From assembly GCF_001612555.1 (NCBI RefSeq), contig NZ_CP015110.1:2790001-2854000 (forward strand): 64,000 nt of DNA, written 5' to 3'. How positions within the stretch are numbered: the first letter of the stretch is position 1; each line of letters begins with the position of its first letter. The stretch comes from Acinetobacter sp. TGL-Y2. Lineage in GTDB: Bacteria > Pseudomonadota > Gammaproteobacteria > Pseudomonadales > Moraxellaceae. The position numbers and the translations under genes were made by a program. Below the pieces are notes generated by a model. It had not been told where the DNA came from, did not search any database, and saw only the letters and a program-made list of their open reading frames with translations. Shown one piece after another: positions 16,585 to 25,745 of the stretch.

Positions 16585-18258
16585 TTACTCCGATGTGGTT
16601 TGAGTGTCAGAAACAAAGATCAATCGACCCGATGCCACTATTTTCTGTGTTTTGACCAACTCAAAAATGACCTTGTCTGCCTTACGCGTCAGTGTCATTT
16701 CAAGCTGATCATAAGGTCGGATTAAATCTTGAAACTTCAGCTGCTCAAATCCACAACACCACTTTAAATCCGCCCAATATTGCTTTGCAAAATGTTGTAT
16801 AAACCCAATTTGTCCTACCCCTGGGTAAATAGGATGCTTGGGAAAATGTCCTTTAAAACACTCAAGTTCAGGACATATTTCTAACCGTGCTTGCATTTTA
16901 TCTTGTTCAAAACATTGAGATAACACGACAGGCACATAAAGCGGAGCAAACAAAGAGGCTAAATAGTGCTTATTGAGTTTAGACTGCGCATTCTGCGGCA
17001 TTTCAGTTAAAAAACGCCATTGCCTTGGAATCGCAAGTGCTTCTAATTTATCTGCCAGCTGTGTTTTGAGACCTTGAACAAAGCGGGCTTTTCCTAACCC
17101 GATTAAATCTTGCCGAGCCTGTGTAGACAACTTCACCACGACTGCCAAGATCTGACGATTTTCCTTTTGGATGAGCAAGGCATGACATTGCTCAATCTCT
17201 GTCAGCGACATTAATACCTGTTCAATCGCATCCAAACTCAGTCGTTTTTCTTCGAGTTTCACTATTCGGTCTAAACGACCTAACAATTCAAATGCAGATT
17301 GAACATTTCGAGAATCCAATACTTTGACTCGATCACCAGTCAAAATCCAATCCTGATCACACGCATGATTACTTCTGACAGCGAGCTCACCTGGTTCACT
17401 TGACTTGATTTCGACATTTTGAAAAGGTGTCCATGCGGCCTCATCCTGTTGTCGATATGCAATTCCACCAGTCTCAGAGCTGCCTAAAACTTCAATAATC
17501 GGTCGATTCAGTTGAGGACGAATACCAGAATCAAGCTTACCGCCAGACGAATACACGTTGATACAGTCTTTCAACAACACGTCAGCCGTCCATCGCTTGA
17601 GTAATGCTGGGCTCGATACAACATAGTTCGGGACATTTAAATGCGCGATGTTCTGTTGCGCATCCACTACATCTTCTGGAAATGCCAGTTGTGGCTGATA
17701 AAAACTCCGACCACTCGCCAAAGGCCATAACAGCTTAAACAATAAGCCATAAATATGTTGATGACTGACTGTTGCTAGCGCAATACTGTGTTCTGCGAGC
17801 TTAAAACTTGCCTCTAATCCTGTCACTTCATTGAAGAGTTGCATTAAGTTTCTAGGTATTTTTTTGGCTTGCCCCGTCGAACCTGATGTATAAAAACATA
17901 CTTCAGCGTCTTTTAAAAACTGATCATCAATATTGATTTTAATCGGCTCAATATCTGATTGTGGTTCAGTCCGGCTTAAAAAATAAATCTGTTGCTGGGC
18001 TAATTCTTGTTCTAAATCACGAATACGATGCGGAGGCAGTAGCAGCTTTTTTCCTGCATTCAGTGCAGCAAAAAACAACACGAGGAATGTATAGCTATCC
18101 TGCTCCCAAAGTGCCCAAACAGGAGCTGACGTCTGCTTAATACCTGCTGCTTGCTGAGCCACGTCCTGCCAAAATTTTTGAAAACTCACACCACTCAGAT
18201 CAGCTTTCAGGCATAAGGTCAGCGGAGAGTTCAAATAGTTTTTAAAATGACAAAACAT
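16585..18258 (-). CDS. AMP-dependent ligase fused to a hotdog dehydratase (ApeH-ApeI fusion)
   Basis: A 557-residue two-domain protein. Residues 1-440 are an acyl/aryl adenylating enzyme: FYTSGSTGQAKK at 122-133, GSSETGG at 259-265, TGDRV at 307-311, LGRLDRIVKLEEKRLS at 326-341, and the catalytic-lysine region SKLNK at 426-430. It would activate the coumaroyl-type starter and load it onto an ACP. Residues about 445-557 are a FabZ/FabA-like dehydratase with GHFPKHPIYPGVGQIGF at 470-486, whose histidine is in the catalytic position. ApeI acts as a heterodimer with ApeP, encoded here at 6451-6882. It starts 25 nt after the membrane protein gene. Confidence 0.87.
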   Translation of the reverse strand: MFCHFKNYLNSPLTLCLKADLSGVSFQKFWQDVAQQAAGIKQTSAPVWALWEQDSYTFLVLFFAALNAGKKLLLPPHRIRDLEQELAQQQIYFLSRTEPQSDIEPIKINIDDQFLKDAEVCFYTSGSTGQAKKIPRNLMQLFNEVTGLEASFKLAEHSIALATVSHQHIYGLLFKLLWPLASGRSFYQPQLAFPEDVVDAQQNIAHLNVPNYVVSSPALLKRWTADVLLKDCINVYSSGGKLDSGIRPQLNRPIIEVLGSSETGGIAYRQQDEAAWTPFQNVEIKSSEPGELAVRSNHACDQDWILTGDRVKVLDSRNVQSAFELLGRLDRIVKLEEKRLSLDAIEQVLMSLTEIEQCHALLIQKENRQILAVVVKLSTQARQDLIGLGKARFVQGLKTQLADKLEALAIPRQWRFLTEMPQNAQSKLNKHYLASLFAPLYVPVVLSQCFEQDKMQARLEICPELECFKGHFPKHPIYPGVGQIGFIQHFAKQYWADLKWCCGFEQLKFQDLIRPYDQLEMTLTRKADKVIFELVKTQKIVASGRLIFVSDTQTTSE

Positions 18259-18283
18259 AGTGATCCATATACATACAGCACCT

Positions 18284-18838
18284 CTAGTGCTGCATTTGAT
18301 TTAAACGTTGTTGACGTTTACGTAAAAGATACTCACCCAACAGTAAAATCCCCATCAGCACATAGGAGATCAAACCATTGTAAATCACCCACATTTTAGT
18401 GCTGGCAAAGTACACTGTATATAAAGCAATCACAGCATTTACCACAAAGAAAACACACCAAATTTGGGTCACTTTCTTGGTCCAGATTACCCCGTCATGC
18501 GGTAGATCTGGCTCAATCAGTCGTGCAAAACGCTCAATCATGGAAGGTGGCTTGAACAAGGTCATCGTAAAAATACAAAATGCACCCATACTCATCAGTA
18601 CGGGATACAACTTTAACCAGGCCTGATCTTTAAATAGAAGACTGAGTCCACCACACAAAATAGCAAATAATGTCAGTGGCCACATGAGTGTGTTACCCCC
18701 ACTTACCCATCGAAGGCCACCCATGATCATGAGAAACACAGCCACCCAAAACATGTAACCCTGCGATAAACCATACCCCACAACACAGGGATAGAGGATC
18801 AATCCAACCACGCCAATCCCTTTTAAGACAGTTTTCAT
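18284..18838 (-). CDS. Inner-membrane protein of the aryl polyene cluster (COG4648-like, ApeG-like)
   Basis: A 184-residue integral membrane protein with about six predicted helices (near 7-24, 28-45, 52-70, 77-95, 125-143, 150-168) and a basic C-terminus. A conserved soluble loop, FKPPSMIERFARLIEPDLP near residues 97-115, looks functionally important. Proteins of this family are constant members of aryl polyene clusters, but their biochemical role is not established. It overlaps the upstream ACP gene by 4 nt (ATGA). No enzymatic motif is recognised. Confidence 0.75.
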   Translation of the reverse strand: MKTVLKGIGVVGLILYPCVVGYGLSQGYMFWVAVFLMIMGGLRWVSGGNTLMWPLTLFAILCGGLSLLFKDQAWLKLYPVLMSMGAFCIFTMTLFKPPSMIERFARLIEPDLPHDGVIWTKKVTQIWCVFFVVNAVIALYTVYFASTKMWVIYNGLISYVLMGILLLGEYLLRKRQQRLNQMQH

Positions 18839-19083
18839 TCAGTCGTCATATTTTGAATGACTGTCACGACATCCTGAACGGTTCTCACACTCTTAAAATC
18901 TTCTGGGTTGACTTGTTTTCCTGTGAGTGCCTTAATTTTAACCACTAGGTCAATGGCATCAATACTGTCTACATCGAGATCAGTCGCTAAGTTTGATTCA
19001 AGCTGAACATCTTCAGCTTCAATTTCAAACAGTTCTTCCATCCATTCACGCAGATGATTCAGTACTTGATCTTGGCTAAGCAT
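18835..19083 (-). CDS. Acyl carrier protein (second ACP, ApeF-like)
   Basis: An 82-residue acidic carrier protein. The phosphopantetheine attachment serine lies in DVDSIDAIDLVVKIK near residue 42, the equivalent of the DSL motif of AcpP. It would be activated by the PPTase at 3303-3956 and carry chain intermediates for the type II synthase. It begins 9 nt after the stop of the other ACP gene. Which ACP holds the starter and which the growing chain cannot be told from sequence. Confidence 0.9.
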   Translation of the reverse strand: MLSQDQVLNHLREWMEELFEIEAEDVQLESNLATDLDVDSIDAIDLVVKIKALTGKQVNPEDFKSVRTVQDVVTVIQNMTTE

Positions 19084-19092
19084 ATTGGCCTC

Positions 19093-19353
19093 TTACACTG
19101 TTCTTTGTGCTTCAACCAAAGCCACAAGACTTTGAATTGACTTAAAATGTTGTTTTGTTTCTGCGGATTCGGCATTTAAATGAATGTTGTAACGTTTTTT
19201 TAATGCCAAACCGAGCTCTAAAGCATCGATCGAATCTAATCCTAAACCGTCACCAAATAATGGCGCTTCAGTATCAATATCATCGCAAGTGATGTCTTCT
19301 AGGACTAAAACATCGATGATCATTTGCTTTAATTCTTCAGCAAGATTGCTCAT
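19093..19353 (-). CDS. Acyl carrier protein (first ACP, ApeE-like)
   Basis: An 86-residue ACP with GLGLDSIDALELGLALKKRY around the phosphopantetheine serine (near residue 41). It differs clearly from its neighbour at 18835-19083, so the two probably serve separate steps. It overlaps the upstream acyltransferase gene by 4 nt and is followed 9 nt later by the second ACP. Family assignment is firm; specific function is inferred from the cluster. Confidence 0.9.
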   Translation of the reverse strand: MSNLAEELKQMIIDVLVLEDITCDDIDTEAPLFGDGLGLDSIDALELGLALKKRYNIHLNAESAETKQHFKSIQSLVALVEAQRTV

Positions 19354-20150
19354 TTTTTCAATAACTCTTGGTTAAAAAACTGTTGTAGGTAATGATTCAG
19401 ATGACGGACATTTTTAGGGTTGATCGTCATGTCTTCCAATACATCAGTTAAATAAATTGGATCTAAAACTTTAACTTGAATATGAAATGGTCGAGATGGA
19501 ATATGATACCACTTCTCATTTTTGGTCAAAGTCGATGGTGTACAGCGAATCAATACAGGTCGAATAGGGACTTGAGCACGTAACGCAATATTGGCAGCCC
19601 CACGCTGGAACTGATTTAGCAGATAGCCCTTTTCAGTTCGTGTTCCTTCCGGAAAAATCAACAATGATGCAGCTTGATCTTGCTTCAAACGGACAACACA
19701 ATCCTGAATGAATTGCTCTGATCCAGAATTTAAAATGTAGCCTGCATTTTGCACAGGACCTTTGGTGAATGGATTGGCCCACAATGCCTGTTTCACCACA
19801 CAATTTGCTTCTTGCATTAAGCCAATGAGGACCACCACGTCAATCAGCGTTGGATGGTTGGCGATCACCAGCTCTTGCCGACTACTTTCTAATTTTTCTA
19901 AACCTTGTACGTCATAGGTCATAATGCCCAGTTTCACCATCATTTCAGTGAAACCTTTGAAACTATGTTTAATCACTTTTTGTGTTCTTTTTTGACGTAA
20001 TACAGGGTCTTGGGTCGTCAGTTTAACCACTGGTGTGATTATACTTCCAATGACGACCCCGCCCACACCAAAACTTGCAAAACTCAAACCTGTTGCAGCA
20101 ACACGCCACATATAGTTGCCATTTTTTTTGAGCTGGTTGAGATTTAACAT
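19350..20150 (-). CDS. PlsC-like 1-acylglycerol-3-phosphate acyltransferase family protein (ApeD-like)
   Basis: A 266-residue membrane-associated acyltransferase. An N-terminal hydrophobic segment (about 15-40) is followed by the catalytic motif NHPTLID (NHxxxxD) near residue 98 and the phosphate-binding motif FPEGTR near residue 167. PlsC enzymes acylate lysophosphatidic acid. In this setting it may attach an acyl or polyene chain to the final lipid (inference). It overlaps the upstream chain-length-factor-like gene by 7 nt and the first ACP gene by 4 nt. Confidence 0.87.
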   Translation of the reverse strand: MLNLNQLKKNGNYMWRVAATGLSFASFGVGGVVIGSIITPVVKLTTQDPVLRQKRTQKVIKHSFKGFTEMMVKLGIMTYDVQGLEKLESSRQELVIANHPTLIDVVVLIGLMQEANCVVKQALWANPFTKGPVQNAGYILNSGSEQFIQDCVVRLKQDQAASLLIFPEGTRTEKGYLLNQFQRGAANIALRAQVPIRPVLIRCTPSTLTKNEKWYHIPSRPFHIQVKVLDPIYLTDVLEDMTINPKNVRHLNHYLQQFFNQELLKK

Positions 20151-20770
20151 TTTGACCAGACCTTAAAATTTTTTTGATCACCCTGCCAAAAGTTTAAAAA
20201 TTGCTTGGCCTGCTTAAAGTGATACCCTTCATCAGTAAAATCATAAGCATTCACTTGAAGATTAGGCTGTGCTAAACCCACCACTGCTGACAAGGAAAAA
20301 GAATCAAAAGCTTGTGACTCCTTATACACATCTGGTAACGGCGCTTCATAATAAACAATCATGACCTTGGCATCCGAATGATGTGATGTCGCTCTCAGCC
20401 AAGCATAAGCTTCAACCAGTGCATCATTCCAAGAACCAGCCAAACTTGTCGCAGGCGTACTGTCTTGACATAAAATCGAATATAAACCCGAGATTGCATT
20501 ATGCACAGAAGTGGAAAACTGTGTTGGTGATGGGGTTTGATCTTGTAATACATCATCTAAAATTTTGAGTGTTTTTTCTTCTTCGCCATATTGAGAGACC
20601 CAAACAATAGAGTTGATCGCGCAATTCTGTTTCGTTTTTATCAAATTATTGAGCGCAATTTTTGCAAGACTGGACAAACGTCTGCGTTGCATGGCGGGAA
20701 TAATATCGATCGCATCTAGTTTGTCGTGAACATCACAGTAATTTACATGTGATAAATTAATCTGAATCAT
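20144..20770 (-). CDS. Ketosynthase-like chain-length-factor protein (ApeC-like), first gene of the operon
   Basis: A 208-residue protein about half the length of a full ketosynthase. It matches the N-terminal ketosynthase-like family (beta-ketoacyl synthase chain length factor type). RRRLSSLAKIAL near residue 29 and VWVSQYGEEEKTLKIL near residue 57 resemble the first thiolase half. The position of the nucleophilic cysteine is not conserved (PATSLAGSW), so it is not expected to condense on its own. In characterised aryl polyene systems ApeC pairs with ApeO and sets chain length; the matching ApeO-like gene is at 6879-8105. It is the first gene of the cluster after a 178-nt gap. Confidence 0.8.
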   Translation of the reverse strand: MIQINLSHVNYCDVHDKLDAIDIIPAMQRRRLSSLAKIALNNLIKTKQNCAINSIVWVSQYGEEEKTLKILDDVLQDQTPSPTQFSTSVHNAISGLYSILCQDSTPATSLAGSWNDALVEAYAWLRATSHHSDAKVMIVYYEAPLPDVYKESQAFDSFSLSAVVGLAQPNLQVNAYDFTDEGYHFKQAKQFLNFWQGDQKNFKVWSKC

Positions 20771-20833
20771 ACAGATCCTAAAAGCGTAATTTCGATGTAT
20801 TTATTGGTTAAAAAGAATGTCCTCTTGTAACTA

Positions 20834-20839
20834 ATTATA
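20834..20839 (-). promoter_or_regulatory. Candidate -10 element of the aryl polyene operon
   Basis: A perfect TATAAT on the minus strand lies 64 nt before the first start codon (20770), in the only sizeable gap upstream of the cluster. No good -35 hexamer is found at 16-18 nt, so an activator may be needed. Confidence 0.35.
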
Positions 20840-20899
20840 ACATTTGAGGGCAGAAATCCTATATACATTTAAAAATAAATATAGAATTAAAATATAGAG

Positions 20900-20926
20900 A
20901 AAGCCCAAAGATCACTTTGGGCTTTT
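20900..20926 (-). terminator. Hairpin terminator downstream of der
   Basis: An 11-bp perfect stem (AAAGCCCAAAG with CTTTGGGCTTT) and a 4-nt loop, 23 nt after the der stop codon. On the minus strand it is followed by a pyrimidine-rich tract. It separates der from the aryl polyene operon. Confidence 0.75.
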
Positions 20927-20948
20927 CACGTATTGATTCATCTAAACC

Positions 20949-22358
20949 TTAGCGTTTAAATTTCTTCTCGGCTTTCTTAAACTTCTGAACATAACGACGT
21001 TTACGCGCTGCAATACGCTCATCCATAGCCGTTTTACGACCTTCGAATGGGTTCTCAGAGGTTTTAAATTCGATACGCACGGGCGTACCTTCAAGTTTAT
21101 ACACTTTACGGAACACGTTTTCTAAATAACGACGGTAATCCGCAGGCGTTTTATCTACTTTGTTACCATGGACCACAATCGTCGGTGGGTTTTGTCCGCC
21201 CATATGCGCATAACGCATTTTAATACGACGGCCACTGATCATTGGCGGTTGATGGGCTTCAGTTGCATCATTCAAAATTTGTGTGATTTTTGCAGGAGAC
21301 ACTTTCAAATGTGAAGAGTCATAAGCACGGTGGATCGACGGATACATCTCACCAACACCTGTACCATGCAATGCAGAAATCAAATGAACTTTAGCCCAAG
21401 GAATGAAGTCAAAACGACGATCGACGTCTAACTTACATTGCTTACGGTCATAGTCGCTCATGTTGTCCCATTTGTTGATGGCAATCACCATCGCACGACC
21501 GGCTTCAAGCGCATAACCGATCAAATGTAGATCTTGCTCAACCACGCCTTCACGCGCGTCCAGCACCACCACAATCACGTGTGCATCTTTAATCGCCTGT
21601 AAAGTTTTCACAATTGAGAATTTCTCAATCATTTCATCTACACGACCTTTACGACGTACACCGGCGGTATCAATTAACGTGTACTTACGACCATCACGTT
21701 CAAACGGAATGTAGATCGAGTCACGTGTTGTACCGGGTTCATCAAATGCAACCACACGTTCTTCACCGAGTAAACGATTCACCAGTGTCGATTTACCTAC
21801 GTTTGGACGACCAATGATGGCAAGACGTAAACCTGAGTTTTTATCGAACTCAGAGTCGTCTTCATCTTCAGGTATGTCTTCAAGCACTTCTTCGAGCATT
21901 TGTGCAACGCCACGACCATGACTTGCAGCAACGTGAATCGGTTCACCAAAGCCCAATTGGTAGAATTCCACCACGGCAGCTTCCGCGTGAACACCATCGA
22001 CTTTGTTGGCAACCAAATACACTTTTTTACCTAAAGTACGAATTTCACGTGCAATTTGCTCATCAGATGCAAGCAGCCCTGCACGTGCATCCACCACAAA
22101 TACGATAATGTCTGCTTCATGGATGGCCGTTTTAGACTGCTCAGCCATATAGGTATCAATACCACCTTCATTTTCGCCAATACCGCCAGTATCAACGACG
22201 ATGAATGATTTATTTTCATAAGTCGCATCGCCGTATTTACGGTCGCGAGTAAGACCAGCAAAGTCTGCTACAAGTGCATCACGACTTTTGGTAATCTGGT
22301 TAAATAGCGTTGATTTTCCGACGTTCGGACGACCAATGAGCGCAATTACGGGTTTCAT
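20949..22358 (-). CDS. der: Ribosome biogenesis GTPase Der (EngA)
   Basis: Essential double-GTPase that assists 50S subunit assembly. The 469-residue protein has two G domains in tandem: GRPNVGKST at residue 8, DTGG near 55 and NKVD near 117; then GRPNVGKST near 184, DTAG near 231 and NKWD near 297. A KH-like C-terminal domain and a basic tail (KKAEKKFKR) follow. It lies downstream of bamB, the usual order in gammaproteobacteria, but a strong terminator between them means der probably has its own promoter in 22359-22442. Confidence 0.97.
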   Translation of the reverse strand: MKPVIALIGRPNVGKSTLFNQITKSRDALVADFAGLTRDRKYGDATYENKSFIVVDTGGIGENEGGIDTYMAEQSKTAIHEADIIVFVVDARAGLLASDEQIAREIRTLGKKVYLVANKVDGVHAEAAVVEFYQLGFGEPIHVAASHGRGVAQMLEEVLEDIPEDEDDSEFDKNSGLRLAIIGRPNVGKSTLVNRLLGEERVVAFDEPGTTRDSIYIPFERDGRKYTLIDTAGVRRKGRVDEMIEKFSIVKTLQAIKDAHVIVVVLDAREGVVEQDLHLIGYALEAGRAMVIAINKWDNMSDYDRKQCKLDVDRRFDFIPWAKVHLISALHGTGVGEMYPSIHRAYDSSHLKVSPAKITQILNDATEAHQPPMISGRRIKMRYAHMGGQNPPTIVVHGNKVDKTPADYRRYLENVFRKVYKLEGTPVRIEFKTSENPFEGRKTAMDERIAARKRRYVQKFKKAEKKFKR

Positions 22359-22442
22359 AGATTAACCTTTATTCAAGATCAGCCAACTCAAGTGGCCAGA
22401 ACATCAGAAACTGTGGAAGAAATATAGGTAAAATACCTGAAT

Positions 22443-22482
22443 AAAAAGCTCGGGGTCTGAAAAAATCAAAGACCCCGAGGCT
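22443..22482 (-). terminator. Intrinsic terminator after bamB
   Basis: A 10-bp GC-rich stem (CTCGGGGTCT with AGACCCCGAG) and an A-rich loop. The five plus-strand A at 22443-22447 form the T-run on the minus strand. It marks the end of the rlmN-to-bamB operon. Confidence 0.85.
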
Positions 22483-22526
22483 AAAAATAATAGATTGCGT
22501 CTAGTTTAACATAAGCGGAAGAAAAA

Positions 22527-23675
22527 TTAACGATTCTGCCAAATGCTTAATGCACCAGTACGCGTCACCGCATAAAGCTGATTGTCTAAAACACGCAAAT
22601 TACGCACTTCACCGCTGCTTTTCGAACGACCGACAATATTGCCAGTGCTCGGCTCTAAAAGATGCAATACGCCGTCTAAATCACCGACCACAATATGCTG
22701 ACCCAATACCACGGGATTACTCAAATTACGATGCAACAGTTGATCATTGCTCCACAGCACTTGTCCAGTGAGCAAGTCATAAGACACGACTTTGCCATCG
22801 GTCTGTGAAACGATGACCTGACGACCCGCAACTTCAGGACGCTGAATACTACTCGAGTCTTCACTCCAGACCACACGCTGTGATGCCAAGTCAGTCACGG
22901 TCACTTGACCTTGATAGCTCGTGGTCACCACGAACTGACCTGCAACTGTTGGCTCGCCATCAATATCGATTAAACGCTGAATATCCGAACGACCATCACT
23001 GACTGCAACACGGCGCTGCATACGAAGCGTGCCTGACAAGCTGTCAATTGCATATAAATACGCATTTGAAGAGGCAATCAGTACCGTCCGTGGATCGAGG
23101 CTCACAGGAGATGCTTGACCACGTAGGCTAAACTGTTCACCAGGTAATTTATAAGTCCAGACCTGTTGACCTGTGGCATCATCTAAACCGTAAGTTGTGC
23201 CATTATTGGCAACCACAATCACTCGATTGGATTGAACCAAGGCTGAACTAATCAGGGAACCTGAAAGCTGAGCTGTCCATTTCTCTGCACCTGTGGCTTG
23301 GTCTAGCGCAAAAATTTGCCCTTTTTTATTGCCCACCACCACAATGCCGTTGCCTGCTGCAACACCAGAGCTTAGGCCTTGCTTACTGATTTTTTTTTCC
23401 CAAAGACGCTGTTTGCCCTGAAAAGCACTGACTGTACCTTTTGGATCAAGAATAAACAGCACACCTTGTTCAGAGGCGATTTTTAAACGTAATGGATCTT
23501 CAGCATCGGTCGCTGAAACCTTGTGTGAAACAACTTGAGCCAAACTCATCGATTGGGCAAGTTTTGGTAATGGATTAGGTTTCACCTTTTCCACTTTAAT
23601 TTTATTGCTAGAACAACCCGTTATAGCAAATGCCAATACTGCGATCGTGAACGGAATTTTATACTTGCTTTGCAT
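22527..23675 (-). CDS. bamB: Outer membrane assembly lipoprotein BamB
   Basis: Lipoprotein of the BAM complex that inserts beta-barrel proteins into the outer membrane. The 382-residue protein has a signal peptide with lipobox AITGC (lipidated C21), then a PQQ-like beta-propeller. Repeated blade motifs such as ALDQATGAEKW, GLDDATGQQVWTYKL, SYDLLTGQVLWSNDQ and LLEPSTGNIVG mark about eight blades. It starts one base into the yfgM stop (TAATG overlap) and is the last gene before a strong terminator, with der beyond it. Confidence 0.96.
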   Translation of the reverse strand: MQSKYKIPFTIAVLAFAITGCSSNKIKVEKVKPNPLPKLAQSMSLAQVVSHKVSATDAEDPLRLKIASEQGVLFILDPKGTVSAFQGKQRLWEKKISKQGLSSGVAAGNGIVVVGNKKGQIFALDQATGAEKWTAQLSGSLISSALVQSNRVIVVANNGTTYGLDDATGQQVWTYKLPGEQFSLRGQASPVSLDPRTVLIASSNAYLYAIDSLSGTLRMQRRVAVSDGRSDIQRLIDIDGEPTVAGQFVVTTSYQGQVTVTDLASQRVVWSEDSSSIQRPEVAGRQVIVSQTDGKVVSYDLLTGQVLWSNDQLLHRNLSNPVVLGQHIVVGDLDGVLHLLEPSTGNIVGRSKSSGEVRNLRVLDNQLYAVTRTGALSIWQNR

Positions 23676-24418
23676 TAAGACTCATCCATTTGTTTAGCCA
23701 CTACGGGACGATTAATTTGAGGCTCATCCATTTGAACTTCAATAATTGGGCGCTCAAGCTCAAGATCATCTACCAACACACCAACACTTTCCAATTTAAT
23801 TTGTAAGATTTGGCGTTCCTGTTTTGATTCAATTAAGCTGTTCCATGCGCTTTGATAGGCTTTTTTTGCATTTTCAATGTCATTTTTAGCCACGTAAATA
23901 TCACCACGCGCTTCTTCTACCGTGATTTTAAATGCCGGTAGAGTAAGGCCTGATAATGTTTTTAAGGCTTCATCGTATTTCTTTTGTGCCAGCTGTGAAT
24001 CGGCTAAGCGAATTTTAATAATATGCTTTAAACCTTCATCTTTAAGCTGAGTATTTTCAATCTTTTTCAACTCGCGTTCAGCTTTGGCATAATCTTGCTG
24101 ATCATACGCAAGCTTTGCCATCATAAACTGAGCTTGTACCGTATGAATAGAATCTGGATTTTCTTTCACAATTTTTTCAGCAGACACAGCAAGCGCTGCT
24201 GCCGCTTTAGGATCCGTTTTCGCCAGATTCGCTTCATCCATAAACAACTGTACTTTCGCGGTTTGAATCTGATCTTCAGCAATCGTTTTCTTCTGCCAAT
24301 ATTCCCATCCGAAAAAGGCAATCAACGCAATCAGTACAGCACTTATCATGGAAGAACCATATTTCTTAAAAAACGACTTTACACCATCAAGTTGCTCTTC
24401 ATCACTCATTGCGCTCAT
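23675..24418 (-). CDS. yfgM: YfgM-like TPR protein, SecYEG ancillary subunit
   Basis: A 247-residue inner-membrane-anchored protein. A short cytoplasmic N-terminus is followed by one helix (about 23-41, ISAVLIALIAFFGWEYW), then a periplasmic tetratricopeptide region (about 60-215). In E. coli YfgM joins the SecYEG-PpiD periplasmic chaperone network. The gene order hisS-yfgM-bamB-der is conserved. The last 30 residues contain an imperfect duplication (RPIIEVQMDEP and RPVVAKQMDES). The ATG at 24418 is preferred for its AAGGAAAGGG site; an ATG at 24409 is possible. Confidence 0.9.
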   Translation of the reverse strand: MSAMSDEEQLDGVKSFFKKYGSSMISAVLIALIAFFGWEYWQKKTIAEDQIQTAKVQLFMDEANLAKTDPKAAAALAVSAEKIVKENPDSIHTVQAQFMMAKLAYDQQDYAKAERELKKIENTQLKDEGLKHIIKIRLADSQLAQKKYDEALKTLSGLTLPAFKITVEEARGDIYVAKNDIENAKKAYQSAWNSLIESKQERQILQIKLESVGVLVDDLELERPIIEVQMDEPQINRPVVAKQMDES

Positions 24419-24446
24419 GCGACTACCCTTTCCTTATGTTCTTGGA

Positions 24447-25742
24447 TTATTTTGAAGAAAATTTTTCAATCAGAAACGGTACAATCTCTTTCACCGCAAC
24501 TTCTGTTTGTTCTGCTGTTGCCAAATCTTTGACTGCAAATTGTTGTGCATCCCACTCACGTTCGCCCAAAATTACAGCAAATAAAGCACCGGATTGATCT
24601 GCCTTTTTCATTTGGCTTTTCATCGACCCTTGTGAACCTGTTTTTAAGCGAATATGACTATTGGTTGCTTCAAGTTGGTCACGAATCTGCTCAGCGATTT
24701 GCAAGGCCTTACCTTGAGTTGCAGGGTCAGCCAGCAAAAAGACTTCACAATCACGGACTGGCACGTTGTCGCCGACTTGTTCAAGAAGAAGCAGTAAACG
24801 CTCCATTCCCATCGCAAAACCCACCGCAGGGACAGACTGATCTGGCTTACCCTTAAGTTGACCGACCAAACCATCATAGCGTCCACCTGCACAAACGGTG
24901 CCTTGTGAACCCAAATGCGAGGTGGTCCATTCAAATACTGTTTTGTTGTAGTAATCTAAACCTCGAACCAGTTTTTGATTAATGACAAAACTCACCCCAG
25001 CATCGGTTAAATACTGCTGTAACTGTGCAAAGTGAGCCATGGTATCATCGCCCATAAAGTCATGCAATTTTGGCGCATTTTCAAGAATTTGCTGAGTACG
25101 GGCATCTTTTGAATCTAAAATACGCAGTGGATTGGTATCCAAACGGCGCTGCGAGTCCTCATCTAAATCGGCTTTATGTGCAGTCAAGAAATCAACCAAC
25201 GCAGCGCGGTATTCAGCACGTTCCTCAGATTCACCCAAAGTGTTCAGTTCAAGTTGAACTTTGTCTGCTACACCCATGCGTTTCCACAAACGTGCGGTCA
25301 TCAAAATCAGCTCTGCATCCATATCTGGGGTTGCAACACCAAAGGTTTCTACACCAAACTGATGAAACTGACGATAACGCCCTTTTTGCGGTTTCTCATA
25401 ACGAAACATAGGACCCACATACCAAACACGCGGAGTCGCACCACGAAGTAAGTTATGTTCAAGCATGGCACGTACACAACCGGCCGTACCTTCTGGACGC
25501 AAAGTCAAAGACTCAGGCGGATTACCCTTGTCCAAGAACGTATACATTTCTTTTTCAACGATATCTGTTGCATCACCAATAGAACGTTTGAATAAGTGGG
25601 TTTGCTCAACGATTGGCAAACGAATCTGTTGATAACCATAAGCATCCATAATGGAGGCCAAATGTTGCTCAAGGCGTCTCCACGCTGCTGTTTGCGTTGG
25701 AAGGGTATCGTTAAAACCTTTAATTGCGACTATTGAACTCAT
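24447..25742 (-). CDS. hisS: Histidyl-tRNA synthetase
   Basis: Class II aminoacyl-tRNA synthetase that charges tRNA-His. The 431-residue protein starts [18 protein letters not shown] and contains motif 2 with [18 protein letters not shown] near residue 112. The histidine-specific segments [15 protein letters not shown] near 260 and [11 protein letters not shown] near 287 are present, as is motif 3 with [13 protein letters not shown] near 309. The anticodon-binding domain follows. It lies 3 nt after ispG and 28 nt before yfgM in a co-directional operon. Confidence 0.98.
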   Translation of the reverse strand: MSSIVAIKGFNDTLPTQTAAWRRLEQHLASIMDAYGYQQIRLPIVEQTHLFKRSIGDATDIVEKEMYTFLDKGNPPESLTLRPEGTAGCVRAMLEHNLLRGATPRVWYVGPMFRYEKPQKGRYRQFHQFGVETFGVATPDMDAELILMTARLWKRMGVADKVQLELNTLGESEERAEYRAALVDFLTAHKADLDEDSQRRLDTNPLRILDSKDARTQQILENAPKLHDFMGDDTMAHFAQLQQYLTDAGVSFVINQKLVRGLDYYNKTVFEWTTSHLGSQGTVCAGGRYDGLVGQLKGKPDQSVPAVGFAMGMERLLLLLEQVGDNVPVRDCEVFLLADPATQGKALQIAEQIRDQLEATNSHIRLKTGSQGSMKSQMKKADQSGALFAVILGEREWDAQQFAVKDLATAEQTEVAVKEIVPFLIEKFSSK

Positions 25743-25745
25743 GAT

